Assembly: GCA_009760855.2 (NCBI GenBank) | Contig: WPIO01000048.1 | Coordinates: forward strand, 138,501-202,500 | Direction: 5' to 3' | DNA from: Cristatella mucedo | Lineage: Eukaryota; Bryozoa; Phylactolaemata; Cristatellidae | Length of the DNA stretch: 64,000 nucleotides | Shown: positions 23,240 through 35,236 of the stretch, in pieces | Layout: every line of letters begins with the position of its first letter | How positions within the stretch are numbered: the stretch's first letter is position 1 | Position numbers and translations under genes: made by a program | The notes under the pieces: generated by a model | Seen by the model: only the letters and a program-made list of their open reading frames with translations | Database searches by the model: none | Told to the model about the DNA's origin: nothing

Positions 23240-24270
23240 AATACCCATAGACATGAGTATGTGCACGTCTGACCACCTGGCAGACATGCAGAGCCCATGA
23301 ACTCTATCTGTTACGTCGGAAAACTTCCTGAAATTAAATGACGATAAAACCGAACTGATGCTCATAGGAAACCCTAAACGTGTGGCTGGATTAAAAGGCT
23401 TTGCTGTTCTAATAGGTGATGCTATTGTGCGACCTTCACCGCAAGCTCGTAATTTAGGTGTCATGTTCGACAGCTGCCTCGATTTCAAAAGCTTCATTCA
23501 GAAGACTGCCTCTACAGCCAGCCATCACATCCGATCCCTATCCAAGATTAGGAGCTGTCTCCCACAGTGGCTTGTAAAAAATTTAAGCAGCTCTTTAGTT
23601 CTGTCACGGCTTGATTATTGTAATTCCCTTTTGGCTGGGCTGCCAAAGAAAGCTCTTATGCCACTACAGCGCACTATGAATATGGCTGCAAGGCTGGTAT
23701 TCAAGTCCCAGCGGTTTGAGCACGTGTCTCCATTGCTGAAAGAGCTAGGATGGTTGCCGGTTGAGCAAAGGATACAGAGCAAAGTTCTTACGCTGACTCA
23801 CAAGGCCCGCCACGGCTTGGCTCCTTCGTACCTAGCTGAACTGCTGCATCAGTTTCAGCCTGTTCGCGCCCTCAGGTCCTGTGTGGACAATAAATTAGCT
23901 GTCCCATTCCTCCGCTTAAAGACAGTTGGCGACAGAAGCTTTAGCTCTGCAGGTCCTAGACTGTGGAACTCGCTTCCACAATTCTTACGCAACGCCAACT
24001 ACTCTCCTACTGCCGACTATGGCACATCCTTTTCAGAGGTCCTGAGCTGCTACTTCTATGTTACTCACTACCTCAACTGCTCTCCTGACTCTGCTATGCT
24101 TCCCACTTTCTCTTTGTTGCGTGAGACGAAGTCTGTTGGGTACCGAATGCGTACCGAAAGCCGCTTAGGCTGTGAGTGCGCTATACAAAACTCTTCTGCG
24201 TAACACCCACATGGTCTTTATGACTTTGTGGAGTTACAGACGGAGATACATTTTCATACCTGGCTACTGA
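23240..24270 (+). mobile_element. second CR1/L2-like LINE (LINE-B), 3' part
   Basis: A 281-codon frame (23358-24203) plus a few codons before it (FLKLNDDKTELMLIGNPKRV). Conserved blocks include PQARNLGVMFDSCLDFKSFI, SRLDYCNSLLAGLPKKALMP, LLKELGWLPVEQRIQSKVLT and FSSAGPRLWNSLPQFLR. This is the C-terminal domain of a CR1/L2-type ORF2, clearly different from family A, with a longer tail after LRNANYSPTADYG. It ends in ATGACTTTGTGGAGTTACAG and ACGGAGATACATT. No RT domain remains in this copy. Minus-strand relatives lie at 27.58, 34.77 and 45.08 kb. Confidence 0.9.
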
Positions 24271-24527
24271 CCACTGAATGCAGGCTTATAATATGCCACG
24301 AGATACTCATGGGCTGCCATAGCAACGGCTAAGAGAGGAAGGCGTGCGTCAACAGTGCATGTATCGTATACCCACAATAGATATATCACAAGTTATTGGT
24401 TCGGATCAGCAAGTAGAAAGAATATGTGCCTTATTCTTTTGCAATATTCAAAGCATCACGCATCAAGTCATTGCAAGCTCAATGCATTCTCGCAAAATTG
24501 GCTGGCTTCAGACCTTCATTAGCTTAA

Positions 24528-24655
24528 TAATAATACACTTGATACAGCGCCCTCAGAGAACTCAATCTCTTTCTAAGCCCTTTAAATTTCCGGTAAAGGA
24601 AATACGATCGAATGGTGAGCAGTATCATGCTTGATAAACAAAATGAATAACATGG
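24528..24655 (-). mobile_element. L2 family-A 3' terminus, minus strand
   Basis: AATAATACACTTGATACAGC through CTCAATCTCTTTCTAAGCCC and part of the 3' UTR. Confidence 0.82.
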
Positions 24656-24802
24656 TTATCGCATACTGTTAATAGCATGGCTAGTAATAAAACCTTAAAT
24701 GTAACCAAACGTATCTGAATGGTCCAAAAACCAGACTCTGGTGCTTCCACCGAGCTGGAGACTGACCTGGTGAAAACCAAAAGATGGCAGCGAGCTTAGG
24801 AA

Positions 24803-25091
24803 CTTAAAAACACCTATTTAGGACAGCATTTAGTGGGTCCCTGTTATTCGTCCTTCATGTGCTTATGCGTGCTGACACTGTGCATGCTACCACTAACCAC
24901 ATTTGCATGCTGACCCTGTGCATGTCGCCCCTAACTATATTTTTCATTTTGTTTGTTTTTCAAGCATGATTTTACTTACCATTCAATTGCATTTCCCTTT
25001 GCAGCAAATGTAAAGCACCTAGAAAGAGATTTAGTTCTCTGAGGGCGCTTTATCAAGTGCATTATTATTATTATTATTATAATTATTAGCT
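24803..25091 (+). mobile_element. L2 family-A 3' fragment
   Basis: Begins at AGGAACTTAAAAACACCTAT (end of the ORF), continues through the 3' UTR and ends in (ATT)n at about 25.09 kb. Confidence 0.9.
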
Positions 25092-25354
25092 ATGTAAACG
25101 GTGGTGAGTCAGCTGTCGAAGGGTCAGGTGATGGACTCAACAGGTCTGAAGCACATGTGGGTTGAGGGCGACAAGATCCAGAAAAGGGAATCAGACAAAG
25201 TGGATAACTTCAGATAATTGGAGTTCTGATAAAGCCCGAGCCCATGTTGTCACTGACATCAAATGGAAACAACTCCTCTATCTGAATCAACAAAACATTC
25301 TTTATACAGCCTGGCGCACCTATAGATGGCCCGCAATGACTGCCAATGTACGTC

Positions 25355-25425
25355 ATAATAATAATAATGCACACACAGAGAACTTAATCTCTGTCATTAC
25401 ACTTTACATATGCTGTAAAGGAAGC
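25355..25425 (-). mobile_element. short L2 family-A 3' terminus
   Basis: AATAATAATAATGCACACAC, AGAACTTAATCTCTGTC and ACATATGCTGTAAAGGAAGC are the diverged last ~70 bases of the family on the minus strand. Confidence 0.6.
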
Positions 25426-27473
25426 AGTTTTGGTCTTGTCTTTCCAAATGGTCAAATCAATGGGCTTGAATGCTGATGAGAAAAAACAAATGACTGAGCA
25501 ATTAGAGCAAGTAAGAAAAAGCCAATGTATGAATAAACAATATAAACAACATCAAAATAAAGAATGTATAAGCAATATACAGTTCGGGGACTAACACTTG
25601 TGTTTTTCATCATTTTCAAGTAATTCAGTAATTGATACGGAAATATCTTCTCATTCGGAAAGAAAACGTCTGCACCTAAAGACGAATCAGCAGAGTACAC
25701 AGTACATAGTACAGACGTGTCCCTGGCGACTTCACTCTTCGACTTTTTCGGCTTCACTCGATGGTGGTTTTTCAAATACATGCATTTTCATTAAAACTTT
25801 GGTCGCGATAGTGCAAATGGTACAATGCGCGCTCAATTGTCTGAGTCCATTATACAATCCTGTATTACAGTTGAAATTAAAATTACTTTATGTATGAATC
25901 GAACGCGGAAGAAGGCGACGAGGCACCTGTTGAAGATACTTCACCACCTGAAGACTTTCCTAATGCAGTCGGGCCTTCAGAGAAGCAGTAACCTTGCTCT
26001 TCTTTGCTGTGCACTGTACATCTCTTCATCTTCATTGCTTAATCATCGAACAAGTTACACTATTTTCTTACGTTAGTGGTGGTGTGTAAGAATTGTGTGT
26101 GTGCAATTAAATGTACAAACATAATGATATGATTTTGTAAGGCGTTATATGTCTTATTACCTCTTACTTTGTCTGATAACTTTGATAATACGAGTGTAAA
26201 GGTGACTGAAAGGGTATCATTTGGTTTGCCCATTAATATACTATTTGAACGTTTTCTGAAAATTTTCTTATTTGCTATTATAGTTAATGGCAAATGTGCG
26301 GTACTGCAATATTAAACTTACTAAACCCGCAAAAAGACTAGAGGGGGGGGCATCTATTATAAAAAGCTCACAAAGGTGCAATCCTAAATTCCCATGGCCT
26401 GATGAGAGTCCTATTTAGAGACCCTTTAGGCTGCTGTCGTAAAAAGTAAAAAGTCGTAAAAGTCGTAAAAAGTCCTAAAATTAACACTACATGCCAACCG
26501 GTCTGTAACGGCTAATGATAATTGCCAGAAAAAAATGTCTACCGGTAGCAAGATTCAAACGTGGACCTTGAGGTCTAGAAAATTAATGGCACTACAAAAG
26601 AATATACCACATGGTGCTACATGCCCATCTTGTCAATTTTTTCAAACAACAGAAAAAATACGTTGGTATAGGTTTAGCATCTGCCTACAGAAGCATGAAT
26701 GCTGCACTGGCAAGACAGCATGATGTGCCACCGTGCAGAAACTTCTGTTAATGCTTGCTAGACCATTATATGATCAAAGTCTTTCCTGCACAATAAAAAA
26801 TAGTGCATCCGAAAGCCGCCCCGCAGCGCCAGTAAAGTGGCATGCACCACTAAGACTTCTGTCACATGATCCGATCAATGAATGGGAAGGTCGCTACCAC
26901 CTGTCACAAGGCCAGTACAGCAGTTCCGTTGGCTCTATCGTCTCTTACTTTTGGGGTGCAACGAATTTGAAAAGTACAGGGAAACACGCGGGGCTTTCAC
27001 ATCTCACCATGAATGTAACCATTGTCGCCAACATGATGGACAGCCATAATGAGTTACTGGAACAGGAGTATAAATACTAAGCCGTTCGTGCTAGCACTGA
27101 CGAGTGCTAGCACGAAGCTAATGCCGGTCAGCGTACCAGCGCCTCGAAGAGAAACTGAAGCCACAGATACTGAAGAATACTAAAAACATGTAAGAATAGT
27201 AAATCTGGCTGACACTAAAACGTCACTTGTTCACTCGCTACAAACAGATGACCATGCGAAAGGGACGGCGGTCTGAGACCCGGAAGAGAGAACAGCTGAG
27301 AGAAACCAGTGACTCTAGCCCACAGAATGACTTGTATGAGCTGATAGAATGTTTTTTCGTCAATTTTGGTATAGCATTTGTATTCCATGTTCCAGAAATC
27401 ATTCCGACTTCGGAATGAGGGTTCAAAAAATGAATTTGTATAACTCAACTGACCATTATTGTTTCAAATTTGC
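25426..27473. other. no gene recognised; small repeats and one weak frame
   Basis: Holds a G8-9 run near 26343, short GTAAAAAGTC repeats near 26440-26480, and a plus-strand frame ending at 27080 whose first ATG is near 26751 (MLARPLYDQSLSCTIKNSAS); it has no recognised domain. A possible degenerate tRNA-like SINE on the minus strand lies near 26.52-26.61 kb (a GTTTGAATC B-box-like sequence). Confidence 0.3.
27085..27116. repeat. perfect hairpin, 14-bp stem, 4-base loop
   Basis: TTCGTGCTAGCACT, loop GACG, AGTGCTAGCACGAA. No U-run follows, so it is not a bacterial-type terminator. Confidence 0.95.
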
Positions 27474-27580
27474 CAGATTGGCTGATCGGATCGCCCACCT
27501 GCAGGAATCGAACCCTCGACCTCGGTCCCGAGGTCGTGAAAGCAACCGCCTTACTTAGTGTGCCATCACGGCTCACCAAT
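27474..27580 (-). mobile_element. SINE family 1, tRNA-like head, minus strand
   Basis: The minus strand reads GGTGAGCCGTGATGGCACAC, CACGACCTCGG and GTCGAGGGTTCGATTCCTGC, the same head as the copies at 36.4 and 37.1 kb (B box GGTTCGATTCC). Its 5' end touches the 3' end of the LINE-B copy that follows. Confidence 0.85.
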
Positions 27581-28118
27581 GTAATGTATCTCCGTCTGCA
27601 ACTCCACAAAGTCATAAAGACCACGTGGGTGTTACGCGGGAGAGTTTTGTATAGTGCACTCACAGCCTAAGCGGCTTTCGGTACGCATTCGGTAGCCAAC
27701 AGACTTCGTCTCACGCAACAAAGAGAAAGTGGCAAGCATAGCAGAGTCAGGAGAGCAGTTGAGGTAGTGAGTAGCATAGAAGTAGCAGTTCAGGACCGCT
27801 GAAAAGATGTGCCATAGTCGGCAGTTGGAGAGTAGTTGGCGTTGCGTAAGAATTGTGGAAGCGAGTTCCACAGTCTAGGACCTGCAGAGCTAAAGCTTCT
27901 GTCTCCAACTGTCTTTAAGCGGAGGAAATGGACAGCTAATTTATTGTCCACACAGGACCTGAGGGCGCGAACAGGCTGAAACTGATGCAGCAGTTCAGCT
28001 AGGTACGAAGGAGCCAAGCCGTGGCGGGCCTTGTGGGTCTGCGTAAGAACTTTGCTCTGTATCCCTTGCTCAATTGGTAACCATCCTAGCTCCTTCAGCA
28101 AAGGAGACACGTGCTCAG
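27581..28118 (-). mobile_element. LINE-B 3' fragment, minus strand
   Basis: The minus-strand frame from about 28118 reads HVSPLLKELGWLPIEQGIQS, continues through FSSAGPRLWNSLPQFLRNAN, and a second frame ends in CECTIQNSPA. It matches the plus-strand copy at 23.7-24.27 kb with a few changes and one frameshift. Confidence 0.9.
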
Positions 28119-29741
28119 AAGCCAAGGCATAAAGTCCGGTCCGCCGTTGAACATTTCGCACCTCAGTATAAGCATCCCATCTGCACCGTAGAAGGTCTGG
28201 TACTCTTTTCGGCTCGAGTAAACCATTCTCTGCTACCAATTTTTACGTTACTATGTCTCCGGCTGCAGCAGCTCTAGTGGAGTCTCACGGAGACACGAAG
28301 ACGCGAGCGGGTGAACGCGAGAGCGGCGAACGGGACTCTTCTCTTTATTCCTCCAGCGGAGGTACGTACATGAGCTGCTAGGGGCTGATTCACCACAGAT
28401 AAGGGAGTGCATCCGCGGTGAGCCGCCGCGGTGGGCCGCGTGCCCACATCAAAGGCCGCACCGAGCCAACCGCCCAAACACCCACCCACATCAAAGGCTG
28501 CACCGAGCCAACCGCCCAACCACCCGCCGAGAGCAGCGGGGCACCACACATCAGTGGCCGAGAAGCAACATTACACAACATAACTCAATACACAATATTA
28601 CATTATACTCATACATATCCTCATTACAATACTCATTACACAACATTACTCAATACACAAGATTACTAAATACACTTCTGCAAGCCAAAGCAAAGACAGC
28701 ATTGTGCATAATCGCGGCTGCAAGTCACTAGTGCAAGATATGGCACCACTCGCAGCCGTTAGGCAGCAATTCAGTAAGCACTTTCGGGGCAATGTGACAG
28801 CCTCCATCCATTTATGGTACCAGGAACACGCTGCAGCGCGGTCAACGACTCGCGATAGTTTGCAAGGATCTTTGTATCTAATCCCGGCTTTTTAAGCGTC
28901 CGTCTAACGACGCAGATTTTAAGGACTTGGGTAGAACCCCGTTTTTCCAGAGAAGCATTAAAGATCTCGGTTATGGCCGGGCTAAATTAGTCTGCTAGTG
29001 AAGACCACTGAGATGATGGTACAGGAGACTTCAGGAGACGAGCTCTTTTTACCTTTAGACCTTATTAAGTAAAGTAGCCACAAGTAAAGTAGCCACATCG
29101 CATGCAGAAACCTCGGAAGCGTTTGAAAAAAGGTCGCATGCTGCGATTTAGCAATTGCTTTAGTCGGAGGGGGCTTTATGGCGGCACAAAGTGCACAATG
29201 TTTTCACTAAAGAAAGCTTATAAATTTTCGGAAGAGCCATTGATATCTGGGTTGCGACTTACTCATCGCTATGTTCGAATATTACATGGTAGTACTGTCA
29301 GAGCACTGTAAGGTAAAATTTACTAGATGCATCAATTACCCCCTCTACCAAATGTATACCAATAATTTGGTTTGGACCTAGAGGAGGGTATTACGGTATC
29401 TTCACCCAACTTTGCTCTGTCCCTGCAGATTTCAAACAAACAAAAAGTACTACTGATTCACTGCAGATATTTTTTTAATAGCCCGGTTATCGACTAAGAA
29501 TTACGTGACGGAAAGTATCCGGTGGAAAGTAGCCAGTGGCAGAGCTCAAACCCATGACTTCAGGCAGGCGCCTTCCAGGTCATCTCCTCTCCAGATCATG
29601 TTTCCTCCCTCCCCCCTCCCTTAAGACCTGGAGAGAAGTAGCTAAGGCGACGAATACAACGACGATATATACATACATCTCTCCCAGAGTTTGGCTTAAG
29701 TGCAAGCTACACTTGGAAGCTATAAAAGAATGAGCGACAAC
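28119..29741. other. no gene recognised; short tandem repeats
   Basis: A ~44-base unit (CACATCAAAGGCYGCACCG ...) is repeated twice at 28.44-28.53 kb; on the minus strand it gives a Gly/Trp-rich open frame that is a repeat artefact. CACAACATTACTCAATACAC repeats lie at 28.57-28.68 kb, and an imperfect inverted repeat (CCCCCTCTACCAAA) at about 29.34-29.39 kb. Confidence 0.4.
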
Positions 29742-29880
29742 TAGCCGAGCTGGATTGTTCCAGCGGTTACGGTGCTCGCCCCGGGGATTAAGGTCTGGCT
29801 GAGGTCGTGGGCTCGAGCACCGAGGCATATGTGAAGCGCCTGAATAGAGATTAATTTCTCTTGGGCGCTATGCAAATTAA
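29742..29880 (+). mobile_element. SINE family 2, tRNA-like head with LINE-like tail
   Basis: The head contains GTTCCAGCGGTTACGGTGCT (A-box-like) and GGTCGTGGGCTCGAGCACC (B-box-like). The tail is GTGAAGCGCCTGAATAGAG, ATTAATTTCTC and TTGGGCGCTATGCAAATTA. The tail closely parallels the L2 family-A 3' terminus, including the AAGCGCC ... GGCGCT stem. Confidence 0.75.
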
Positions 29881-30141
29881 CTATACTCCTACTTTTGGTG
29901 TGGTATAAATTTGATTTATATCTATGCTCTATCAAATGCATTTCCCATTGGAGATAGAAGTAGCTGTCTTTCATTATTTATTACGAAACTATATATATAT
30001 AATATATATATAATTCTGTGATGACAGATAATCTACTCATTAAAAGAGGAATGTCTGTCATGACGCCAGACCACATGCAATTACATCGCGTAGCAAGATG
30101 GCACAGTTGTCCCCTTGGAAAAGACGTGCACTCATCAGCAA

Positions 30142-30384
30142 GGCCGAATAGTTTATGTGTATAGTTTGACATTCTCTAAGCGGCAGGTACGTAATACCAC
30201 ACATAACACCAAAGAGTTCTCAAAGGTGTTTACTCACACGGACGCCACAGCGGGCCAGGACACGACTGCACTGCCCGGTCCTCAACCTAACTCCCCGGGT
30301 CTTTGCCGCCCGTTACTTATATACCACTGTCATAAATCTCAACAGCCCATAATCCAATGACAGTATCATAATCTCAAATAAATG
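30142..30384. repeat. direct repeat R1 (~240 bp), possible LTR or duplicated promoter
   Basis: About 75-80% identical by eye to R2 at 31781-32025: both carry TAGTTTGACATTC, AAGCGGCAGGT, CACACGGA, TCCCCGGG, TTATATACCACTGTCATAAA and CAATGACAGTATC. Both are in the same orientation. The ends do not show a clear TG...CA. Confidence 0.75.
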
Positions 30385-30604
30385 AATTCCCCCTTGATCT
30401 CAAGATCAAATAGGGCAACAACAAACCAGTGCATTACAACGGCGCAATAATAATATATGCCGCCCTGAACTGCCTTCTCATCTAGCACGACGCTAAGTAA
30501 CGGCCGCTCGGAGGAGACAAGTGAAACCTTTGCTAACTTGCCGGCTATGTAGGGCACAGGCTTTGCCGTATCGCCGAACCATACAGCTTTCCAACGCACC
30601 ACCA

Positions 30605-31665
30605 GTCTGCAATGCGGGACCAGTCTCTGCTACGCACGGGGCTTCCGGACATTCGCCCTAACGCCGGCCGCTGTTTTCTGAACTGCAACCGGTGTCGCCT
30701 CTCGCGTCGCCCGTGAGGCAGATGCCTCGAGCCTCGGCTCCTGTACGACTGCCTTTGCCAGCTCCGTCGGCCACTCCTGCGCCATCGCCTTTGGTCTCTC
30801 GGCGTGCGTACACCTGTTGGGCCTCCTCGACGGACGTCTCGCTCACGTCTTCTGCTGGCCCCTTGTGCGACTCCACCACCACAGCTCGGAAACCAAGGCG
30901 ATCACAATGTGCGCCACCGTCTGTTGCTGCCACTCCTCGGTGCTCACCTCCGACATGTTGGCAAGCATCTCGTGGGCCTTCTCGGCAAGCGTCTCGCCCA
31001 TCTCCGTAGCGGGTGCTTCTCGCACTTCCGCCGACGCTAACGCTTTGCTTCATGCCGCCGTCGTCTCCGAGACCATTGACGCCGACTCGCTGGCTACCGG
31101 CACTGTGTCACTCTCCACCGGCGCTTTGCCAACCACCGCCACCTCTCTTTTTCAGACAGAGCCTACTCTCTGAAGACGCTACCGTTGCTCTAACGGACGC
31201 AGTCGTCCTTGCACCGGATGCTGCCGTCTCTGTGCCGGATGCCTCCGCCCAGCTCGTGGACGCCGCCTCTGCGAGCTCTGACGCCGTCTCTGCCGCCGCC
31301 TCTGCGGGTTCCACCAGCATCTCTGCTGGTTCTGCCTTCGTCGCCCGGTACAGCGTTACCGACTGCTGCTGTCGCTTCCGGTCGCTCTTGTCGGCTTCTT
31401 CAGTCCGACCGGCGTTTACCAAATCCGAGCGCAGCAGTCGCGCTTTACCGGCCTCCACCTCCGGCCGCTTCTACGCTATCGCCTCCGCTTTCCTGGCACT
31501 CTGCAAGTCAGACCGCTGAAGCCTCTCCTTACTTTCAAGGCTTTCTAACACTCCCACAAGTGCTGCACGCAGTTGGGCATAGTCCTCTTGCACCGAGTCA
31601 GGAAGGGTCGCGGCGAACGTTAATGCACCGCCTGCCAGAAACATAAATATGAACATGTGCCACAA
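30605..31665 (-). pseudogene. broken ORF between direct repeats; secreted-protein-like start, Ala/Glu-rich body
   Basis: On the minus strand an ATG at 31665 starts MWHMFIFMFLAGGALTFA, a hydrophobic stretch like a signal peptide. A helical, coiled-coil-like segment follows (VLESLESKERLQRSDLQSA), then an Ala/Glu/Ser/Thr-rich body (EPAEAAAETASELAEAAS). One frame runs almost throughout but is cut by TAG at 31471-31473 and TGA near 31108. Beyond that the protein-like reading moves to a second frame (MGETLAEKAHEMLANMSEVS), back to the first (VVVESHKGPAEDVSETSVE), then to a third. That pattern is a decayed gene or one with sequencing errors, not introns. I recognise no family. A gag-like protein of a short LTR element or a captured host gene are possible. 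Confidence 0.5.
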
Positions 31666-31780
31666 AGCTGGATCGACACATTTTTCATTAAGCCTTCGCT
31701 CCGAGTCGAGCAGCCAGATTACGAAGTCGTCCCGACGTAGTAGTAGTATTACAGCATCCTCTCCTGGCCTGGGCTACTCT

Positions 31781-32025
31781 GCCGAAATAGCTTGTAGTTT
31801 GACATTCATTAAGCGGCAGGTGCGCGATACCACACGGGCCATCGAAGCGGGCTCAAAGATGCTTATTCACACGGATGCCGCAGTGGGCCAGAACGCGACT
31901 GCCCGCTCAGCGTCCTCGACCTCACTCCCCGGGCCTCTACTGAACGTAACTTATATACCACTGTCATAAATCACAACAGGCTGTTGACCAATGACAGTAT
32001 CCTAATATCAAATAAACACAACGGG
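31781..32025. repeat. direct repeat R2 (~240 bp), upstream of the broken ORF
   Basis: Partner of R1, 1.4 kb away in the same orientation. On the minus strand it lies directly upstream of the ORF at 31665 and carries a TATA-like box. Confidence 0.75.
31949..31958 (-). promoter_or_regulatory. TATA-like box in R2
   Basis: The minus strand reads GGTATATAAG about 290 bases before the ORF start. The same box is kept in R1 at about 30314-30323. Confidence 0.45.
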
Positions 32026-33124
32026 GAGACTGGAGAAAAGGTGAAAATTGAGACTTTATTTATTTCTTTAAAAATATACAAAACGGTTCTAAAACTTTCA
32101 CACGAGTCGATAATAAAAATATGCATACATTTTTCTGGCAGATTAGCACAAAATACCATAAAAAGAAGCTCACCTCTCCTTTTTAAGGACTGCATTTTGG
32201 CAATCTCCAGAGATTTCAATAGCGCATATGCTCTCAGTTTTATGTCTGGATTTTCTTCAGCAAAAATACATTAGCAATCATGGCTCTGCACTTGGATAAT
32301 GCAGGACCACTGATGGTCTACCTATAGCATTTGGTAAAAGCTATACAAACCCTAAGACTAGCAACAAGCATTCTTTTAGTAATCACAAAAACTACCGGCT
32401 GACATCAACAGCAGTCATAAACGTCAGGCCAGACAGCAAGGTGATAAACGACGGTCGCTACAGTTTGTGAGGTATGAGCTAAATATTCCAAATTATGTTA
32501 AGCATTGATAAAGAGCCAATGAATAATCAATTTGGCTCAATTTTCTTACTTAATTCAAAGTGAATCTGCTCCTAGAAATGACACGAGCAGAATAGTACAA
32601 AAGCTATACCAAGCTAAAGAAAACTTCGACTCCTCGCTTCACAGTGATAGCAGCTTGTATATTCGGTTTCATAGGCTGCAAAGTATTTTGGTAATGTTTA
32701 CGAAGAAAATAATGGGAAACTACGATAATAACCTGCCACAACCCTAGCTATCACTATAAAATCTAGCTACATTAAAACTGGTAGAAACAAAAGACTTTTT
32801 GAAGCAAGAATATCACTAGCTGTAAAGGCTAATACAATTCTGAATTCCATAAGCAATTTCAGGACGGCCCAACAATAAGCCAACAAGGAAAAATTCTGCA
32901 TCGTGTTGTCTGAATCTCAACTCAAACTAAAATCGAATAACAATAATTTTCCAGCCAAGCTACTGATTCAGTTCCAGGAGGAATTAATATGATTATGACC
33001 GAGCAAATAACTAGACGAGAAGCCAAGTAAGACATGCCCCTTGGCTTCAAGTGACCAAAATTAAGAATAATAAAGCTAATCATTTTAAACACGTATGGAA
33101 GAACCAACTCTCTTTCAAGGTACT
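32026..33124. other. no gene recognised
   Basis: AT-rich. Plus-strand frames ending at 32274 and 32747 have no ATG at a sensible place and no recognised domain. Confidence 0.35.
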
Positions 33125-34765
33125 TTATATATTCTTAAAAGTACTGTAGTCTTTGAAAGTGCTCATATCTACGATCGGCCGTCTCCTTAAGTGCACCCAG
33201 GTTGGCTCCCTACCTAGCGATATTTGTGATGATCTAGCTGATCGCTTCTCTAGCTTTTTTGTCGAAAAGGTAAACGAGATCAGTAAGTTTATCCCTAGGG
33301 TGGCAGCAACCACTGGAATCCCGTCCCTCAATTTCATGCAGCACGTTAGTTTTAAAAATTCAAGAAGGCCACTAGTGACCTCATATTGACGTTGATGTCC
33401 AAATCCACGAACACAACTATTTCTCTAGACCCTATTCCCACTGTCCTATTATGATGCATAGATCTGCTGCTGCCATACATAACTAACATTATAAATAAGT
33501 CATTAGCTTCAGCTCATGTACCAGCACCATTCAAATGGTTTTAGTCTGGCCTCAACTTAAGAAAGCGACGCAAGACTAAGAGAACTTTAGCAGTTTCCGC
33601 CCAGTCGCCCTTCTTCTGTTCCTATTAAAGACACTGGAACGAGTCGTGGCAGACCAGCTGTAATCATATTTGAAACTACCAACCTAGCTAGGAAGTTCTA
33701 GTCTAGTTTTAGAGTTAATTACTCCACAGAGTCAGCATTGCTTCAGTTGTATAACGCCCTACGTGGAAATGCAGACTTAGGTAGTATAGTTGTGCTTGTT
33801 TCGCTCGTTATTTCAATAGCTTTTGATAATATCGATAACCAGTAGTTCACGAGCGCGTATCTACTCGTCAGGACATCACTGGCACTACACTGAAATGGAG
33901 CAGGTCATTTTTCAGTGGGTGACTCCAGAGTATTGAAGTTAACGGAAAAAGATCATCCGATAAATTACTGAAGTATGGGGTACCTCAGGGCTCTGTGATT
34001 GGTCCCATACTTTTCACGGTTTATGCTCTCCCTCTAACCAATGTGATTGCCAAGGACAATCTACGCTTGCACTTTCAATAGAGAGGCTTCAATGCAGACG
34101 ACACTCAGTTGTACCTTAGCTTTGATCCCTCCCAGCCCTCCAGCATGTCGAATTTTTTCAACTTCCGTGCTGCATGCATTGATGCCATCCACACACGGAT
34201 GGAAGCAATCTTTCTTACACTGGACGGTAGTAAGACCAAATTACTAGTTATGGGCAAGTGCGATTCAGAAATGGGAAAACTTAATGCCCGCAATCGGCTC
34301 TGCCATCAAATCTCCTGTTGAATCAGCACGAAATCTAGGTTTCTGTTCCAAAATGACCTTTCATTAGATGACCATATCAGCTCCACAGTCAATTCTGCTT
34401 ACTTTCAGCTATAAAATATTGCTAAAAATTGGGCTTGCTTAGACAGGGATAACACATCTAAATTGGTGCGTGCATTTATGTCATCCCGTCTTGGCTTCTG
34501 TAAACCACTGCTTGCTGGTATACTGTCCTGTGCAATCAGGCAATTACTGCTGGTATAAAACCCGGCAGCTAGGCTTGTCTGTCGTGAGCATTGCCATTAC
34601 CACATCAAGCTACTTCTTGCTGACCTGCACTGGCTCCCAGTCAAACAACGCATCAACTTCAAGGTTTGGTCGCCCACTTTTAGGTCCCTCTATTGCTCGG
34701 CTCCAGCCTACCTATCAGATCTGCTCCCCCACCAGGCTAAGCATCGTAGCACCCATTTTTCAGAA
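33125..34765 (+). mobile_element. L2 family-A copy, 5' part (interrupted by LINE-B)
   Basis: Reads in order: ISTIGRLLKCTQVGSLPSDI, CDDLADRFSSFFVEKVNEIS, degraded RT blocks including YGVPQGSV and ADDTQLYLSFDPSQPS, then the C-terminal domain. The first base region before YADD is altered by a stop and insertion. The reading breaks at CATTTTTCAGAA (34.76 kb), where LINE-B begins, and resumes at 35237. It is an old inactive copy. Confidence 0.85.
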
Positions 34766-35236
34766 TGTAATGCATCTCCGTCTGCAACTCCACAAAGCCA
34801 TAAAGACTATGTGGGTGTTACGCAGGAGAGTTTTGTATAGCGCACTCACAGCCTAAGCGGCTTTCGGTACGCATTCGGTAGCCAACAGACTTCGTCTCAC
34901 GAAACAACGAGAAAGTGGGGAGCATAGCAGACTCAGGAGAGCAGTTGAGGTAGTGAGTAGCATAGAAGTAGCAGCTCAGGACCGCTGAAAAGAATGAGCC
35001 AAAGTTGGCAGCAAAAGATTAGTTGGCGTTGCCTAAGAATTGTCGAAGCGGGTTCTACAATCTAGGACCTGCAGAGCTAAAGCTTCTGTCGGCAACGGTC
35101 TTTAAGTGGAGGAATGAAACAGCTAATTGATTGTCCAAATAGGACCTGAGAGTGCGATGAGGCTGAATCTGTTGCAGCAGTTCAGCTAGGTACCAAGGAG
35201 CCAAGCCATGGAGGGCTTTATGGGTAAGCGTAAGAA
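34766..35236 (-). mobile_element. LINE-B fragment nested in L2
   Basis: Minus-strand LINE-B 3' end: starts (3' terminus) at ATGCATCTCCGTCTGCAACT and reaches TLTHKALHGLAPWYLAELLQ at its 5' end. AGAA occurs at both junctions and may be a short target duplication. Confidence 0.88.

Noticed and set aside
27085-27116. Rho-independent terminator
   Set aside because: Eukaryotic DNA with no U-run after the stem.
28274-28549. Gly/Trp-rich minus-strand protein
   Set aside because: Produced by a two-copy ~44-base tandem repeat; no start context or conservation to support it.
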